Assembly: GCA_028554795.2 (NCBI GenBank)
Contig: CM068828.1
Coordinates: 20,019,936-20,083,935 of the forward strand
From: Sinohyriopsis cumingii
Lineage: Eukaryota; Mollusca; Bivalvia; Unionida; Unionidae
Direction: 5' to 3'
Length of the DNA: 64,000 bases
In this document: in pieces, positions 9,901 to 60,875 of the stretch
Layout: each line of letters opens with the position of its first letter
How positions within the stretch are numbered: the stretch's first letter is position 1
Program-made: the position numbers and the translations under genes
Notes under the pieces: model-generated
Seen by the model: only the letters and a program-made list of their open reading frames with translations
Database searches by the model: none
What the model was told of the DNA's origin: nothing

Positions 9901-12190
9901 TTTGTTATTTACTGTGGTAATCACTTGATGGATTTAGTTTCCAAAGTTAATCTTTTTAATAGAGATTTTGTGTTAACACTCCATAAAGTCTTCCCTCTTG
10001 TCAAGTAATTGTAGAATCCTTAAAGATGGAGCTATGAACGGTTTCTGACTTGTAGGGGCCAGTGGTGGTTATATAAATGACTACCTTTTCATGCCAAGAA
10101 AGTATAAACGTTAGGGTACGGATCATACTATTACAGGAACATAACCCAGTGGAAATGTTTGAAACAAAGTTCACTGTATATTGTGAAGCCATGCTCATCA
10201 TCAAAAATGCGAATTGATTTCTATCATAATATATCACAATTTAGTGGTGACCTTTGACCTCATCTACAGCTCACCTCATGCTAAGTATAAAAAGTTTTCA
10301 GCAAATTCCTATTAGCCGTTAAGAGTTACGGACAAAAAAAAACCTTAAATATTATGAAAAGGTTGTGTCCTTGCTATGGATAATTCATGAATGTTAGTAA
10401 ATTCCCATACTCAGAGCTTAAATATCTTTAAAATTAGAACTTTTTGGCAATATCACACTGCCTTCATCAGTGACTAATGTTGATCACATGAGGTAATGGT
10501 CATTTGATATGAGGAGACTGGTGTAGTTTGATTCAACATTCAGATTCTTCAGGAAGTTGACTCATCTATGGCAGCTCTGAATCTGATTATGACGACAGCA
10601 AAATAGACCCGTTTATGGCAGTTTAAGATTTTAATAAACATGGCAACATTGCCACTCTTTATAAAGTACTAAGTTATTAAGTTAAAGATGCTGATTTTAT
10701 TATGTTGATCTTTTCTTGTTATTATATCATCATTTTATACTTCAAAACAATTTTGCTGAAATGTAAAACATCACTATATAATCGACATTAGACTGTTGCA
10801 GTTTGACAATGGCTGACATCAGAACCTGTAGGAAAATGTTGCTTTACTTTAAATATTTTGAGATATGAATAAACACACAAGTCAATTTAATATAAAATAA
10901 CTTTGTTCATTTCTTTTCATAGAAAACTGCTGAAAATAGATGACTATTGGTAAATAATTCCTCTGTCTGAAAATATGGTTGAACAACATTTTGCCTTAAT
11001 TTGGATGATATCCAGTAGCACTTAGGGTTTTCCTCATTATGTGATTTAAAAAAAATTAGCTGCACTTTTCCTGGCAAAGGAAAGTAGATGGCCTGCTGAG
11101 ATTAGTAATTCTGATTGATACCAAAATTGGATTGTAAATTGTTTTCTGTTGTACTTATCACCTCTGAGTACATAACTTTTAACAACTGATGTCCAAATTT
11201 GACTGCATTTGTTCTGGATAAACTTTATTAATTCTTTTTCCTGGAAATATTTGAGTGCTCATACAGAATTCTTAGACAAAGAAATTTCTTTAAATTTTAT
11301 TCAGACATTCAAACACCAGAATATGTTTTGTGAATGGGCAAAAAACTGTAGACACAGCTGTACTATAAAGGATATAGCATAGGTCATCTCCTTCCATTTT
11401 GGATTTTTCATTGGGACTCGAAGTTGAATTATTAGAATTTTTCATTACTAGGAGTTCTAAAATTTAATTTGTGGATTATTTTTGGATTTGTTTCTTAAAA
11501 CTAGGTTCTTATTTTTTCATTTTTAAAGTGTTTTTTCAGGGAAATATTTGTTAAATTTTTCAAAGCTTATTGTTTTCACTCTTTCTTTTGTTACTGTTAA
11601 ACATGTAACATAAGATCATAATGTTGATCCATATTTCCAGGTCATAGCAACAGTTTTGGACAATATCTTGAGCAATATATCAAGGTTTTAGTTATAAATT
11701 TTAAGCATGCTTTTCTTCATCTTACACAAATAGGATCATTTTTTGGTTACTTTCTGGTTAAAAATAAAGAGATCCACAACTTCACCTGTGTTATAGGCAG
11801 GTTTGCAAGTTATCGAGGGAATGGTGTAATAGATGGTGAAAGTGAGAAGGACTGCATTGAAATAATGATAGTAATAGACAGGTTGAAAATGAGAAGGAAT
11901 TCATTGAAATAATAATAATAATAATAATAATAAGCAAGGTGAAACAAAGCTCCTTTTTATGGGAAGTTGGGAAAAAATACTTGGCATAACTGAATAGGTA
12001 AAGTCTTTGATAGAATGAAACGTGGTGGTCATCTGTGAACAATGAACTATGGTTCAATATATAGCTAACTTTCATAAATATTGTTCACCCAAAAATATGT
12101 ACTGAATCCATTGCTTCTGTTATTACCATATCAACATGAACAGTTGGTACCAATTTTGATTTATTAGCTTTGTTTGTTTCTTTTTTACAG
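9900..12190. other. Probable RFC4 5' leader intron
   Basis: The RFC4 ATG is preceded within 12 bp by a strong polypyrimidine tract and CAG, so a noncoding first exon should lie upstream, leaving this region as intron. I cannot place that exon. The sequence holds an (AAT)n tract at about 11906-11934 and nothing else recognisable. Confidence 0.4.
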
Positions 12191-12202
12191 TAATTTGTAG
12201 CT

Positions 12203-50534
<38,332 letters not shown>

Positions 50535-50549
50535 CAGCAAGTTTGTTTG

Positions 50550-50648
50550 GACTAGTGTTTTATGAATGGTGCAAATAAATGTCTGCTGTCATCATTATCT
50601 ATATTACTATAATCCAACAGATCTCTCACATGGTAAAGTGGCAGCAAG
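50550..50648 (+). pseudogene. Degenerate tandem copy of RFC4 exon 10
   Basis: This stretch aligns end to end with 50442-50541. It shares 'atggtgca', 'aacagatct', 'cataatgcaacagatct' as 'tataatccaacagatct', and 'gcagcaag'. It has stops in the exon frame and lies 15 bp after the real stop codon, so it is now part of the 3' UTR. Confidence 0.82.
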
Positions 50649-51476
50649 TGTGTAAAGGAAATATGTGTGCTGAAGAACAATGGGCTGGCAGTTTGAAGAA
50701 GTTAGACATGAAAACAAGGCTTGACAATTGAGGTGGAAAAAACCCCAATAGAAATAATCATTGCAAAATGAACAAACCAATGGATTTTGAGGACAGTGCT
50801 ATATGATGGCATATTCTATCTGATGGACATTTATATTTATGTAGATAAGGAATGCAGCTTCCTGGGCAGTTGTGTAGTTTTGGATGCAAATGTGTTAATT
50901 TCAAAATCTCGTACACTAAAGTGATAGAATGTTTAAGAAACCTAGCCTCATTTTATCCATTGGTAATACATTCTTGTGAAAGTAACTTGTACAGAAATTT
51001 TTAGTTGTACTAGTCCTACACCAGAAGAACTTGTGGGATGGTATGTTGTCATTTGTCTAATGAACATCAGTTAGTATAATTTATCACTACTCCTAAACAA
51101 ACTACTTTGAAAATTTTTGGGAAACTACAATCCATTTAAATTTGCAAAAAGTCATATGACAAACTTGACTGAATAGAACAGTACCCTGTATGCTATTAAT
51201 ATTGCTTTATAATCGGCATAATCAAAAACAGGTCATATAGAAGTACAAAGTCTTGTTAAATTACTATGTCAATAAATTGTTTTAAACTAATACGACTGTT
51301 TATAAGTTTTGTCATCATTTAATTTTCATTCTGCGTGTATTTTCTTACTTCTCAAACATGAAATAAAAGAAAACCATTACCGGTAACAAAATTCACTGGG
51401 CTGCAAAGGACACTTACGGTCTATACTCTATAGTGTACTGTTCTAATTCAAAGCATATTGTTTGTTCCTAAATAAA
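50574..51476 (+). terminator. Candidate RFC4 polyadenylation signals
   Basis: AATAAA hexamers on the plus strand occur at 50574-50579, 51271-51276 and 51471-51476. The first lies inside the duplicated exon copy. Which one is used cannot be told from sequence. Confidence 0.45.
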
Positions 51477-51479
51477 GAG

Positions 51480-53298
51480 ATGAAATAATTTTGTTTTATT
51501 CATCCTTTTTAACCATACTTCATTCTTCCTGATCACATTTTAGCAACTGGTCCACTGATATTTGATTTTCCAGCATACCGTTGGATGTGTGCGAGCAATT
51601 ACCTGTATAGCTTTTTCATTGATCTAATTGGTCCTACAAAGGGATGTAATCCATATTAACTCGAGCATTCTATGATCATTTATAAAATACCGTAGATTAT
51701 GCTTTCTACTGAATCCCTGAATCTTATAATTGTATTTGACAAAGTTTCTCAAATAAATATGGTTTAAACTACCGTATTTCATGTAATTGTTCGTACACAA
51801 AAAAATAATTATTAATTTCAGTGTACAAAAATTATATGTAAAATAAATGATTATAAAAATAAAGGGATTGTACCTGAACAAATTCTACGGAACATGGGCT
51901 ACTCGACAACCTAATGGTACAAGTGTACAAAGTAAACATATTTTCTGTCTCATTCTACTCTCAACTCAAGAATCTAATTACAATAAATAAAAAAAAGTAC
52001 TCAAACGATTTGTTGTTGTTATTAGTGAACAAGAGAGAGGATTATCTCTCACTGTGAAAGTTCATCTGCATCTAGAGCATATGTAGCTGTTATGTTGTGT
52101 AATGTTGGCAAAATGATAGTCCTACATGTAAGACGTATCACATGTTGTTATGTTTTAGTGCACACAAAATTCAAAACAAATATCAGCGTCGAGGTCTTAC
52201 ATGTAGGTCTAGAGAAAATGATTAAGATGGTTTGAACATGTATTGGTTAAGGGTATTATTGGTAAATTGTATGCAACGATACAAGTCCACATTGTCAAGA
52301 AATTAAGTGCAACTTGTATTTTTACAGCAGCAATAATCTCATTTTCAAATTGCAATAAAAAATAAAGAACTTGAAATCACGTTTTAGTTAATGCACATAA
52401 GCGAGTGTGTGTGAGCACATGAGAGAGAGAGATGTAAAACAAATTGTGTACAAGACGGTATTTATTAAGGGGGCTTTTATTTGTAGCTTTTGCAAAGAGA
52501 AAAGAGACTATTTTGAGTTACCTGACGATTGTGATAATCCTCATGTATTACGATCCTACTATATTCCATTATCAGTAAACGGTGCTAAATCAACAATTCA
52601 TTCTTGTTTTAATAATGATGTACATTGTCACAACAACGACATGGCTATGCACTGTTATTAAATGGTAATTAAACATGCTTAGCACTTTGGTTATTCCAGT
52701 TGAAACCAGATTGAGAGCAAGAATCGACAGAATATGTCAAATCAGCGAGGCTGCCAGTAGGGAAATGAGGCTCTCTTTAGGGAAATAAAAATCTGTCAAT
52801 GTGCTATTGAAGCCGTTGTCCATACGGAATTTATTATAAGGACAAGTGATCATACATATTACTTGTTATTCAAACTCGCCAGTAAAGACAATAGAGGGGT
52901 ATATCATTGAATAGATTTGCAATAAAATGTTAATTATATCCAAGTCAAAACAGAACAAACACATAAAAGATAGTACATGTATGTATACAAATCGATTTAA
53001 CGGAATCTGACTTTCAAATTTACAACAGAAAATGACAAGGTTTTTATATTTTACGTTTATATGACTATAATGAAACAATAAGTCTAGTTGACCAAGGGTC
53101 TGTGGTCTTCACTTTAGCATGTACTGAGATGTAATTTTTGTTATATAAGAAAACATCAAAGAGCTTCCGAATTCATTTTAAAATGCATGTGGTGTTTTGT
53201 TACGGTGACAGACTTTGTCAGGAGAACTAATTATCGATAATATTGAAAGGTATGTTCTGTGAAGTCCTTTGTCCATTTGTTAATAAACACCAGTAAAT
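51480..53298. other. Intergenic region after RFC4
   Basis: No gene was recognised. It holds a 17-bp near-perfect inverted repeat (AGTCCTACATGTAAGAC at about 52120, with its partner at about 52195-52211). Confidence 0.5.
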
Positions 53299-53540
53299 GT
53301 TGTTGTTGTTGTAGGGTTTAGCGCCAGTTTTCAGCACACGATAGGCTATACATGGAAGCCTGTATTAATGGTGGAGGAAAAACCCGGGAAATCCCTGGAA
53401 AGAACCGACTGACCCTTGAGAAGCTACTGGCAAGCTTTCTCACATACCCACATTGGCCGAATCCGAGACTCGAACCTACGCAGACAGAGTTGAGATGGCA
53501 GTGATCAGTAACAGAGTGAGCTTTAGACCACTCGGGGCCC
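53299..53540 (-). mobile_element. tRNA-derived SINE, copy A
   Basis: Same family as 56637-56886 and 62311-62560. Read on the minus strand it starts GGGGCCCCGAGTGG and ends with an (AAC)n tail. Flanking CAGTAAAT and CAGTGAAT (7 of 8) are its target duplication. It is the most diverged copy. Confidence 0.9.
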
Positions 53541-53559
53541 CAGTGAATATTGTAATGAC

Positions 53560-54130
53560 AATGAGAGCTAATGCATCAATCATTGTATTTTCTCACCAAC
53601 AATTAATAATTTTTGTAAAAACAAAATTGCAAAACAGTATTATCAATCATTTTGCATTTTTCCTCACTAAGAAGTCTTTCATTATGGATTATACGCGTGC
53701 ACACATCAGTGCTGAGACAGGTGAAGATTGAAATCAATAAGACGTTAGGCATCATCCCAAGTGGTATGACAAAGTTATTACAACAATTAGACAATTCTGT
53801 TTTAAAGCAGAGCTTTGGAAGTTGTGGGAACATTGGATGATGGCAGGCAAGCACAGCTTCACAAACACTGGATGTATGCAGCATACTGTGTATTCCTATG
53901 TTGCACATTGGGTTGAGGATGCATGGGACATAGTTCCTGAATCGGCTATTGTGAATGGCTTTGCTAACGCAAAAAATTGTCAGCAGGATAGAGAAGCCAG
54001 ATGAGGATGATGAGATGGAAACAGATGATAATGAGATCATTTCCAATGATCTGAGCCCTGAGATAGCTGCCATTTTTCATTCCGATACGGAAGACGAAAA
54101 CAAATGGATTTTCAGATATTGGAGATGATT
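53560..54130 (+). pseudogene. Pogo/Tigger-like transposase relic (C-terminal part)
   Basis: Translation in shifting frames gives MDYTRAHIS, matching the last DDE region of pogo-type enzymes (D-x-x-x-x-H), then IPSGMTKLLQQLD in place of the usual IPGGLTSxLQPLD, and VAHWVEDAWDIVP plus IVNGFANA near the C-terminus. Several frameshifts and stops break it. SINE copy A sits directly upstream. The N-terminal and first catalytic regions were not found. Confidence 0.75.
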
Positions 54131-56636
54131 AAGTGAACTCTTAATCATTATTTTCTTAATTAGAATGTGGAACAGTACTACTACAGGTAATAAAATGAAT
54201 TAAAACATCGATGTGCTTTCAATTATAATTGACATGTTAAATAATATGCATCATAAAACTGTTCATTTGTGTAAATTTGATACAGCTTTTCATAGATATG
54301 TTAAGGTATAATAAAAAAGTATTTTTATGTTCCGTTTGTAATGCTTCTGTTTTCTGTTTCTTAACATTTCTGATTTCCCTATGGATAGCATCATTTCCCT
54401 ATTGTTCGCTTCACTGAGTTTATCTCATCTGTTGAAATTTGCACTCAAGACTGGTTTCAACTGGAATAATTAGGTTAAAGCTTTAGGCCTTTAACATGTA
54501 CATAGCATGCATAGGGATGTGGCTCTTGTTGCAATGGATATCATAATTAAAACAAGCATGGACTGTTTATTCAGCTGTGTCAATTGATAACGGAATATAG
54601 CAGTGCCTTGTACAGAAGTAAAATCACAAGCATGTTAGCATCGGTGATGCAGTTTCACGATTGCTGGTAATATGGAATATCATACAGTGATACCATTAAT
54701 ATTCATGAAACCGGATGTTACTAGTGTAAATTACAAAGCCAAGTTATTGGCCTGGCCTGGTCTTATACTCTGAATTGACTTATATATGGATGAAGGTTGG
54801 AAAATTTACAAAGTTGGTGAATTCGACCTATATTCTGTATTGACTTATAGGCTCGCAAATATGGTAATCCACTTTAAGGAATTGGCTTTAGAGGTTTTTA
54901 GGTTGTGATGGATAATCAGGGTTTTGCAACTTACCTGTGATATGGCTGACACAAACAGCAACAACCTCTCCCAATGATGTGCTTTGGAAACATAGAGTGC
55001 AGACTAAGGGGCAGCAAGACACATACAGAGTTACCATGGTATCAGATTCCAGTAAAAAGATTTCTTTGGATAAGACAGACTAGGGGGGCAGCAAAATGCA
55101 TACAGAATTCACAAGGTATCAGATTTTGTGGGATCAAGCTGACCAAGGGGCAGCAAGATGCATACAGAGTTCATTTGCTATTAGATTTCCAGGCATCAGG
55201 CAAACTCAAAATAGTGAGAAGGTACTTAAGTTTTCCTTTCTGTGACAACTGTTTCAGCAACACTAATAGTTGAGAAGGTATAACTCAGTTTTGACAAAAC
55301 CATACATGTGATTCGACCACTGGTAGGAGAGAAATAGCATTTTAAAGGCATTTTAAAGGCCATACTGTTTTATAGTTGAAACCTACCAATTTTCAACAAT
55401 TAATTTTTTTTAATACTAAATTGAAAAACCAAACCAGTATTTGCATGGACATTATCCAAACAATATAAAACCCAGTTTACTGGTGATCAGAATTGTTCCA
55501 CCAGGGCAATGACTGGTGTAATGATGCCTTTTCAGTTTAATTGTTATGGTGTTTTTCCAGATGTTTTAATGGAAATATTTAAGGAAGCACTGGGGGGGGG
55601 GGGGGCAATTCATGCCAAAATATGCACCGTCTCCAAATGCTAATAAAACTGCCGGCTACAAAATATTTCATCAAGTTCAACAGTACTTGGAAATCAAGAG
55701 TGCAAGTCAGTGTAATGGTTCAGGCAAAGTGAATTTAAAGACAGTATATGGGGGAAGATGAACCACCCCATGGATGGTTTTCCGATGGCTCTGCATATCA
55801 TGGACTGCATGCCTTAGATCTTCCATGCTTCATCACAACATAGGTAAGGAGACTGAGTCTGCCACCAGTGCCAAGAGAGGCTCAAACAGATAGTCTCTTT
55901 TTTCCAGGAGGGAACTGAGGTGAAATAGTCCAATCTTAGCAAAGACAGGACAATGAACTGTCACTTTTTGTGTGACTAGCTAGTTCCTGGAAGCTGTCAC
56001 CTCGTTAGCCTTTTAATTGTCATGACTAAGATAATGTGTACTTTTGATAAGATAGTAAATGAGGTTTGCTGCCTCCTTCCACCAGATCTACACCCCGAGC
56101 CTCATCAGAGGTTAGGATCCTCTCCAGGTTGTGCCTCTTGTTCCTCCTTCACACAGCTGATGCAGAAACTGTCTAAAGGTCAAGGGGGACAAGGCAGCAG
56201 AAAGGGAAATCTGTCCCATCGTTAATGCTTTGCCCCATGATCTCAACAAAAAGCTACAAAATCCATGTACCCATCTTGCCTCTTAAGCCCCACTTTGGAG
56301 TGCCTTCCAGGTGGGGATTTCTCAGGGACCTGGACTCATCTCCTTGTCAAGATGCTTGATGTATTGGAAATGATGATCGACACTAGCTAACATAACTGCA
56401 TGTGCTAAGTGGTGCGGCGATATTGTAGTTTGCTGTTCTGGCAACACATACCACAATGTTATTTTCTGTACTGCTATGTTTTCAAGGTATTGCTTTCATC
56501 TTACAAATCTGTGTATTCCTCATAATTTGTTCAATTTAATGAAAGATCCATATTTTATTTTTCTCATCGATACATGCTTGCCATGAGATCGCAAGAGAAT
56601 GTAAAAAGTTATGCACATTACCATTATGTGGTATTC
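54131..56636. other. Intergenic, mostly unassigned
   Basis: It holds an about 70-bp tandem repeat with 'ggggcagcaaga' and 'catacagagtt' at 55005-55205, a run of 14 G at 55592-55605, and a patch at 54830-54880 that faintly resembles a pogo-type end. No gene was recognised. Confidence 0.5.
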
Positions 56637-56886
56637 GGGGCCCCGAGTGGCAGAGTGGTCTAAAACGCTCACCGTTCGGATCACTGCCATCTCACATCTG
56701 TCTGCGTTTGTTCGAGGACTAGATTCGGCTAGCGTGGGTACGTGGGAAAGCCTGCCAGTAGCTTCTCGTGGGTCGGTGGTTCTTCCCTGGGTTTTCCAGG
56801 GTTCTTCCTCCACCAGTTATACTGGCTGCCATGTATAGCCTATCTTGTGCTTAAAAATGACATTAAACCCTAGAACAACAACAAAA
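56637..56886 (+). mobile_element. tRNA-derived SINE, copy B
   Basis: This 250-bp copy is flanked by the perfect 14-bp duplication ATTATGTGGTATTC (56623-56636 and 56887-56900). The 5' head is tRNA-like: A-box region AGTGGCAGAGTGGTCTAA and B-box-like TTGTTCGAGGACT. The body has 'ttccctgggttttccagg' and 'tgtatagcctat', and the tail is AAC-rich. The intact duplication points to a fairly recent insertion. Confidence 0.95.
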
Positions 56887-56900
56887 ATTATGTGGTATTC

Positions 56901-57590
56901 AAAGTTTTTTTTCCCTCCCAGCGTGAAAGTTGACAGGTATGGTGTAAAGTTGCTTACATCAAAGCATACTACAACTCAGCTTTTATGGTATTAGCATAAC
57001 TTTTGAAGCTCTATTTCAGAAACTTTATTAGTGCATTTTGGAGATATCATTAAAGTTTAGCACAATAGTGCCCATAATTCAATTCCCTGGGGTGTACTTA
57101 ATTCAGCACATAATCAAATCTACAATGTACATGAGGTGGCGCCATTATGTAAATATGTTCAATAGCCTAATTGCGAGGGTTGAATCAAACCGTATTGTTT
57201 GTTTGTTGTGTTGTCATACTGGGATTATATTTTAATAAGTTGGGTATTTACAATTTCAAAGCAAAGTAAAAATGTAATTACCAGTGCACTGATATATAAT
57301 GTCCAATGCAATAATACATAAACAAACAACAATCGAGTCAAAAGGGAGAGGTAGTGTTACAGCAGTTCGCGATTGCTAAATTCTTGTCATCGTTCGATCA
57401 AATTATACACAAATCTAAATTAGGCAGAAGCAATAAGAAAACAAAATTAAATAAATTAGTTTTCAAAAAAGTTTATACCGTTTCTTTTTAATAATCATGC
57501 ATGCCAACCTTGAGATAATTATATGTTTAATTTTTTAAAATACAAGTGTGCCTAAATAAATGCATTTAGAACTTACCTCATGCATCTTGA
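56901..57590. other. Intergenic, unassigned
   Basis: AT-rich sequence without recognised features. Confidence 0.5.
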
Positions 57591-57682
57591 GATGTAGGTC
57601 GGCTTATACGCGGGTCATGCGCTTTTTAGTGTTTATACCTGTTCAGTCTGGGGGTCGGCTTATACGCGAGTATATACGGTAG
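57590..57682. mobile_element. Pogo-like element terminus
   Basis: The motif GGTCGGCTTATACGCG occurs twice (about 57597 and 57655), and the segment ends GAGTATATACGGTA. This form, ACCGTATATACTCGCGTATAA read inward, is typical of pogo/Tigger-type ends. The other end was not found. Confidence 0.5.
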
Positions 57683-58811
57683 TCATTTTTCTAAACTGGT
57701 GATAAATGTCAGTGAAAACACAATGGCATGGTTCTGTTTAATTATATTTGAAAATTCAATTTATTATTGGTGTAAAATGTTGCTAGCTTGGAAGCATTGT
57801 GTCGTTTCAAAATTATTGGCATTTAAAAAAAAATTAATTATAAATTAGACCAAAAGCATAAATACAGACTTTCGGCTAATTACAAATAAACTTTATGAAA
57901 CAACAATTTCCAAAAGCAGGCAAACAGTTGACAAATGAGATGTTAGGTGAAGATGAACAAAAAAAGAGGAAGAAGTAATGGAGTAACATTCGGTATACCA
58001 AGTGCTTTCTTTACCATGTCAAGCCATGTATGTGGTCATAAAAGTGAATGGGATTGTACTTATGCAAACACGTGCTGTACTGAGTCATACTCTGGTGGTA
58101 CTTTGTGTCTCTATTTGTCTTTGCTTTTGTATTTATCATGTAACAATCTCAAAAATGTGTACAGTAGTAGTGTTGTTTTTAGTGGCTACTGATACAGGTC
58201 ATGTCCTTCTATCCCCTTTTCCCCAACTCTCCTCTTGCATTGGACGCATGTAGTACCTTTCATGGATAACAATCCATTTGTTAACATGTATACACGATGA
58301 TATGAGCACAAAGTCAAGAGAGGCAGAAGGTCATGACCAAAATTTCAAACTGCCATTTCACAACTGCTTTTAATCAGTAAGACCTTGTGTTATTCTAATC
58401 AGAGTCCAACAGGTTACAGAATGCTTGAGATGTATATCATTTATTTTATACTCCTCCACCATACTGTTATACTTTAGATTTGAATAACAATAACCACCAA
58501 TCAGAACTGAATGTAACATATTTCACTGTGTAATACAAAGTGTAGCTCTCATATGTAATAGAAGCAATAGAGAAACTGCATTAAAATAATCAGTAAAGTA
58601 CTTATAACATGGAAACAAATCTGGAACGTCTACTTTTTGTTAACTGTGGCTGAACATGCAGACAGGATAAAATACTCAGAATGGAATTAGCAAGGGGGGA
58701 GTGCAGATTTCAATCTACTTGAGTTAGTGACCATGTGTTTGCAACTTGGTTGAAGGCTAGTGAGTCTTGTCAATAGTTTTTCTTTGTTATATAAATAAGT
58801 ACATGTGCATG
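57683..58811. other. Intergenic, unassigned
   Basis: No gene or recognised element. Overlapping short ORFs at 57947-58253 have no family features. Confidence 0.5.
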
Positions 58812-58814
58812 CTA

Positions 58815-59276
58815 GGGGCTGTACATTTAGTATGTATGCATGGAGGGGTGGGTAACCCAAATGCATACACTTGCGTATGCGGTTGGTCTACTGATAATGT
58901 ACGTATGTATAAGAAATGAGGGTGTCTGTGTGTGAAACCTCGATAATAATTTGTCTCATATGTAACCTGTTCGACTGGGTTCAGTTGGCATTTGAATTTT
59001 AGCGGACACTAGACAAACTTTTTAAAGTTACACAGCTTATTTCTTTGATGCAGCCAGACATTCAACATCGGCGGACTATCTGTTTTATTAAACATGTTAA
59101 TATTATTAATCCTTAATCGTTTCAGCATGGATTAAACATAGGTTGTTCTACAGAATTCGGAGGTGGGGGTGTCAAGCGTACATACACAGCTAAGGAAGTG
59201 TAAAAAAAGTACACTTGTGTACAGGAAGGGGTCAAGCTTTGCCAGATTTTTGCATACGTACTAAATGAATGGCCCC
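58815..59276. mobile_element. Harbinger-like MITE, copy 2 (inverted)
   Basis: Ends GGGGCTGTACATTTAGTA and TACTAAATGAATGGCCCC match the family of 37648-38011. The interior matches that copy in reverse orientation, for example 'aacctgttcgactgggtt', 'cactagacaaact' and 'ggactatctgttttattaaa'. CTA flanks both ends. It is about 100 bp longer than copy 1. Confidence 0.82.
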
Positions 59277-59460
59277 CTATGGCTATCTCAAATGAATTCT
59301 CAATTTAAGGAAAGAAAAGGCATAATATTAATATTTGTTCAGACTGCTGAAGATTATAGGGTCAGTATCCTTTTGTACTGATTCTTCACCTACTGTATCA
59401 ATATGGAAAAAATATAAAATACATCAATATATCGATTAATCATTTCACCCTTGTCAACTG

Positions 59461-59466
59461 TTTATT
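59461..59466 (-). terminator. Candidate FBXO33-like poly(A) signal
   Basis: AATAAA on the minus strand lies only 7 bp past the stop codon, giving a very short 3' UTR if used. Confidence 0.35.
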
Positions 59467-59473
59467 TAGTTCC

Positions 59474-60868
59474 TCATACTCCACAATCTTGCAGAACACA
59501 TGGAATTATTTCTAAAACAGACAAGTCCATGTTAGCAAGGTATCGAAATGTATTTTGTCTTATTCTTCTTTGAATTGGTGGATTAGAAATTGCTGTCCAT
59601 GGCCTTCTTAACTGTAAAGAAACTGTCTTCTCCAGACCATATAATTGGGCTGGGGTCAGTTTTACAACATAATCTGTTGCCATACATTCTCTGACTATGT
59701 CTGCTCTGGATATATGAAGCTCCTGAAGCTGAGATGAGAAATTGGTAGCTATCGCTAAAACATCCTTGTCTGTAATATGAACTCCACTAATGTGGAGTCT
59801 CCTCAAATTCTTCAGTGAATTTTGTAGAAATGCCCCAACATTTTGAGGAGGTATAGCAGGCTCATTTAAAATTTCCCCCATGCTATGTACTCCAAGAGTT
59901 TCTAGACAGTGGCTATACCAACGGAAATACTGAACTACGTTATCAATAAAAAGTAAACTCTGGAACACAATGGTGAGTGACTTCAGCAACATTGTTGGGC
60001 AGAAGATTTCTGGAAACGATGAGGTCTGATCAGTTTCAACAAGTATTAGATGAAGCTGAAGATTTGGCACTAAATTTCCAAAACTCTCCCATATCTTTGG
60101 ATTTATTCTGACAATGCTGTTTGGGTTCATATTAAGAACTACAAGAGATAGAACCTGAAGGTGCCCTGGATTATCACAAATCACATCTAGAATACGACTT
60201 AAATTTTGATCCCAGTTTGTACATAACCAATGTAGATTTGAAAACAATAAAATATTAGTAAGCATTTCTATGTTTCCTGGTCCAGTCTCACATGAGCATG
60301 ATGCTACAGAAAGACCGCATAACGACTTAGATTTGGCTTGTGTTGAATGGCTGAACAGTTTCTCATGAACTGCTGACATGACTGTGACACTAATGCATGG
60401 ATCAAAGCCACATGATACTAAACGAAGGTGACATGACTTTGACACTATTAATTTGAGAACATCTGCAACTTTATCCGATTCCTTGACTGACGTTCCTGTA
60501 TTTTCAGTATCAAAATAGTTACATCTTCTTTTACATAGTACTCTCCCTCTAGGCTTCAAAGTTATCTCCCTAATATGATTAAACTGTATGGTAAGGCCCT
60601 GTAAAATTTCAAGAATATCATTTTCGCAACAAATGCTCCATTCAAATATTGTTTTCTCTGATTGCCGTAAGAACTTTTTGATGAGGTCGATGTTTTTGTT
60701 CCTCTGAGAGCAAATAAAATCAATGTGAACAGATTCCAGCAGAAAACATCTTGGGTTTTCCAACACGGTTCTCCAGTTTCTGCAAGTACTTGACGCTGAC
60801 AGCTTCTCTCCTAACGACAGATATTTAAATATATTTAACAGTACTATCGGTGCTACATTATCCCACAT
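59474..60868 (-). CDS. FBXO33-like F-box protein, single exon
   Basis: F-box proteins join SKP1-CUL1 ubiquitin ligases through the F-box and choose substrates with the rest of the chain. The 464-residue product opens with an F-box at once (MWDNVAPIVLLNIFKYLSL, then LSASSTCRNWR, residues 1-32). It continues with leucine-rich, LRR-like segments. SCGF near residue 150 and the C-terminal VSLQLRRPWTAI (about 416-427) match the position and form of FBXO33's conserved blocks. I chose the ATG at 60868-60866 because the frame further upstream has no ATG and is partly the copy of a 47-bp duplication. Human FBXO33 is longer and has several exons, whereas this frame is unbroken. An intron-loss version, a retrocopy or a paralogue are all possible. 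Confidence 0.8.
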   Translation of the reverse strand: MWDNVAPIVLLNIFKYLSLGEKLSASSTCRNWRTVLENPRCFLLESVHIDFICSQRNKNIDLIKKFLRQSEKTIFEWSICCENDILEILQGLTIQFNHIREITLKPRGRVLCKRRCNYFDTENTGTSVKESDKVADVLKLIVSKSCHLRLVSCGFDPCISVTVMSAVHEKLFSHSTQAKSKSLCGLSVASCSCETGPGNIEMLTNILLFSNLHWLCTNWDQNLSRILDVICDNPGHLQVLSLVVLNMNPNSIVRINPKIWESFGNLVPNLQLHLILVETDQTSSFPEIFCPTMLLKSLTIVFQSLLFIDNVVQYFRWYSHCLETLGVHSMGEILNEPAIPPQNVGAFLQNSLKNLRRLHISGVHITDKDVLAIATNFSSQLQELHISRADIVRECMATDYVVKLTPAQLYGLEKTVSLQLRRPWTAISNPPIQRRIRQNTFRYLANMDLSVLEIIPCVLQDCGV

Positions 60869-60875
60869 TTTCACC

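Noticed and set aside
52407-52661. 84-codon ORF with CSFCKEK, resembling a zinc-finger start
   Set aside because: Only one Cys pair without a matching second pair, no homologous neighbour and no splice context that supports a gene.
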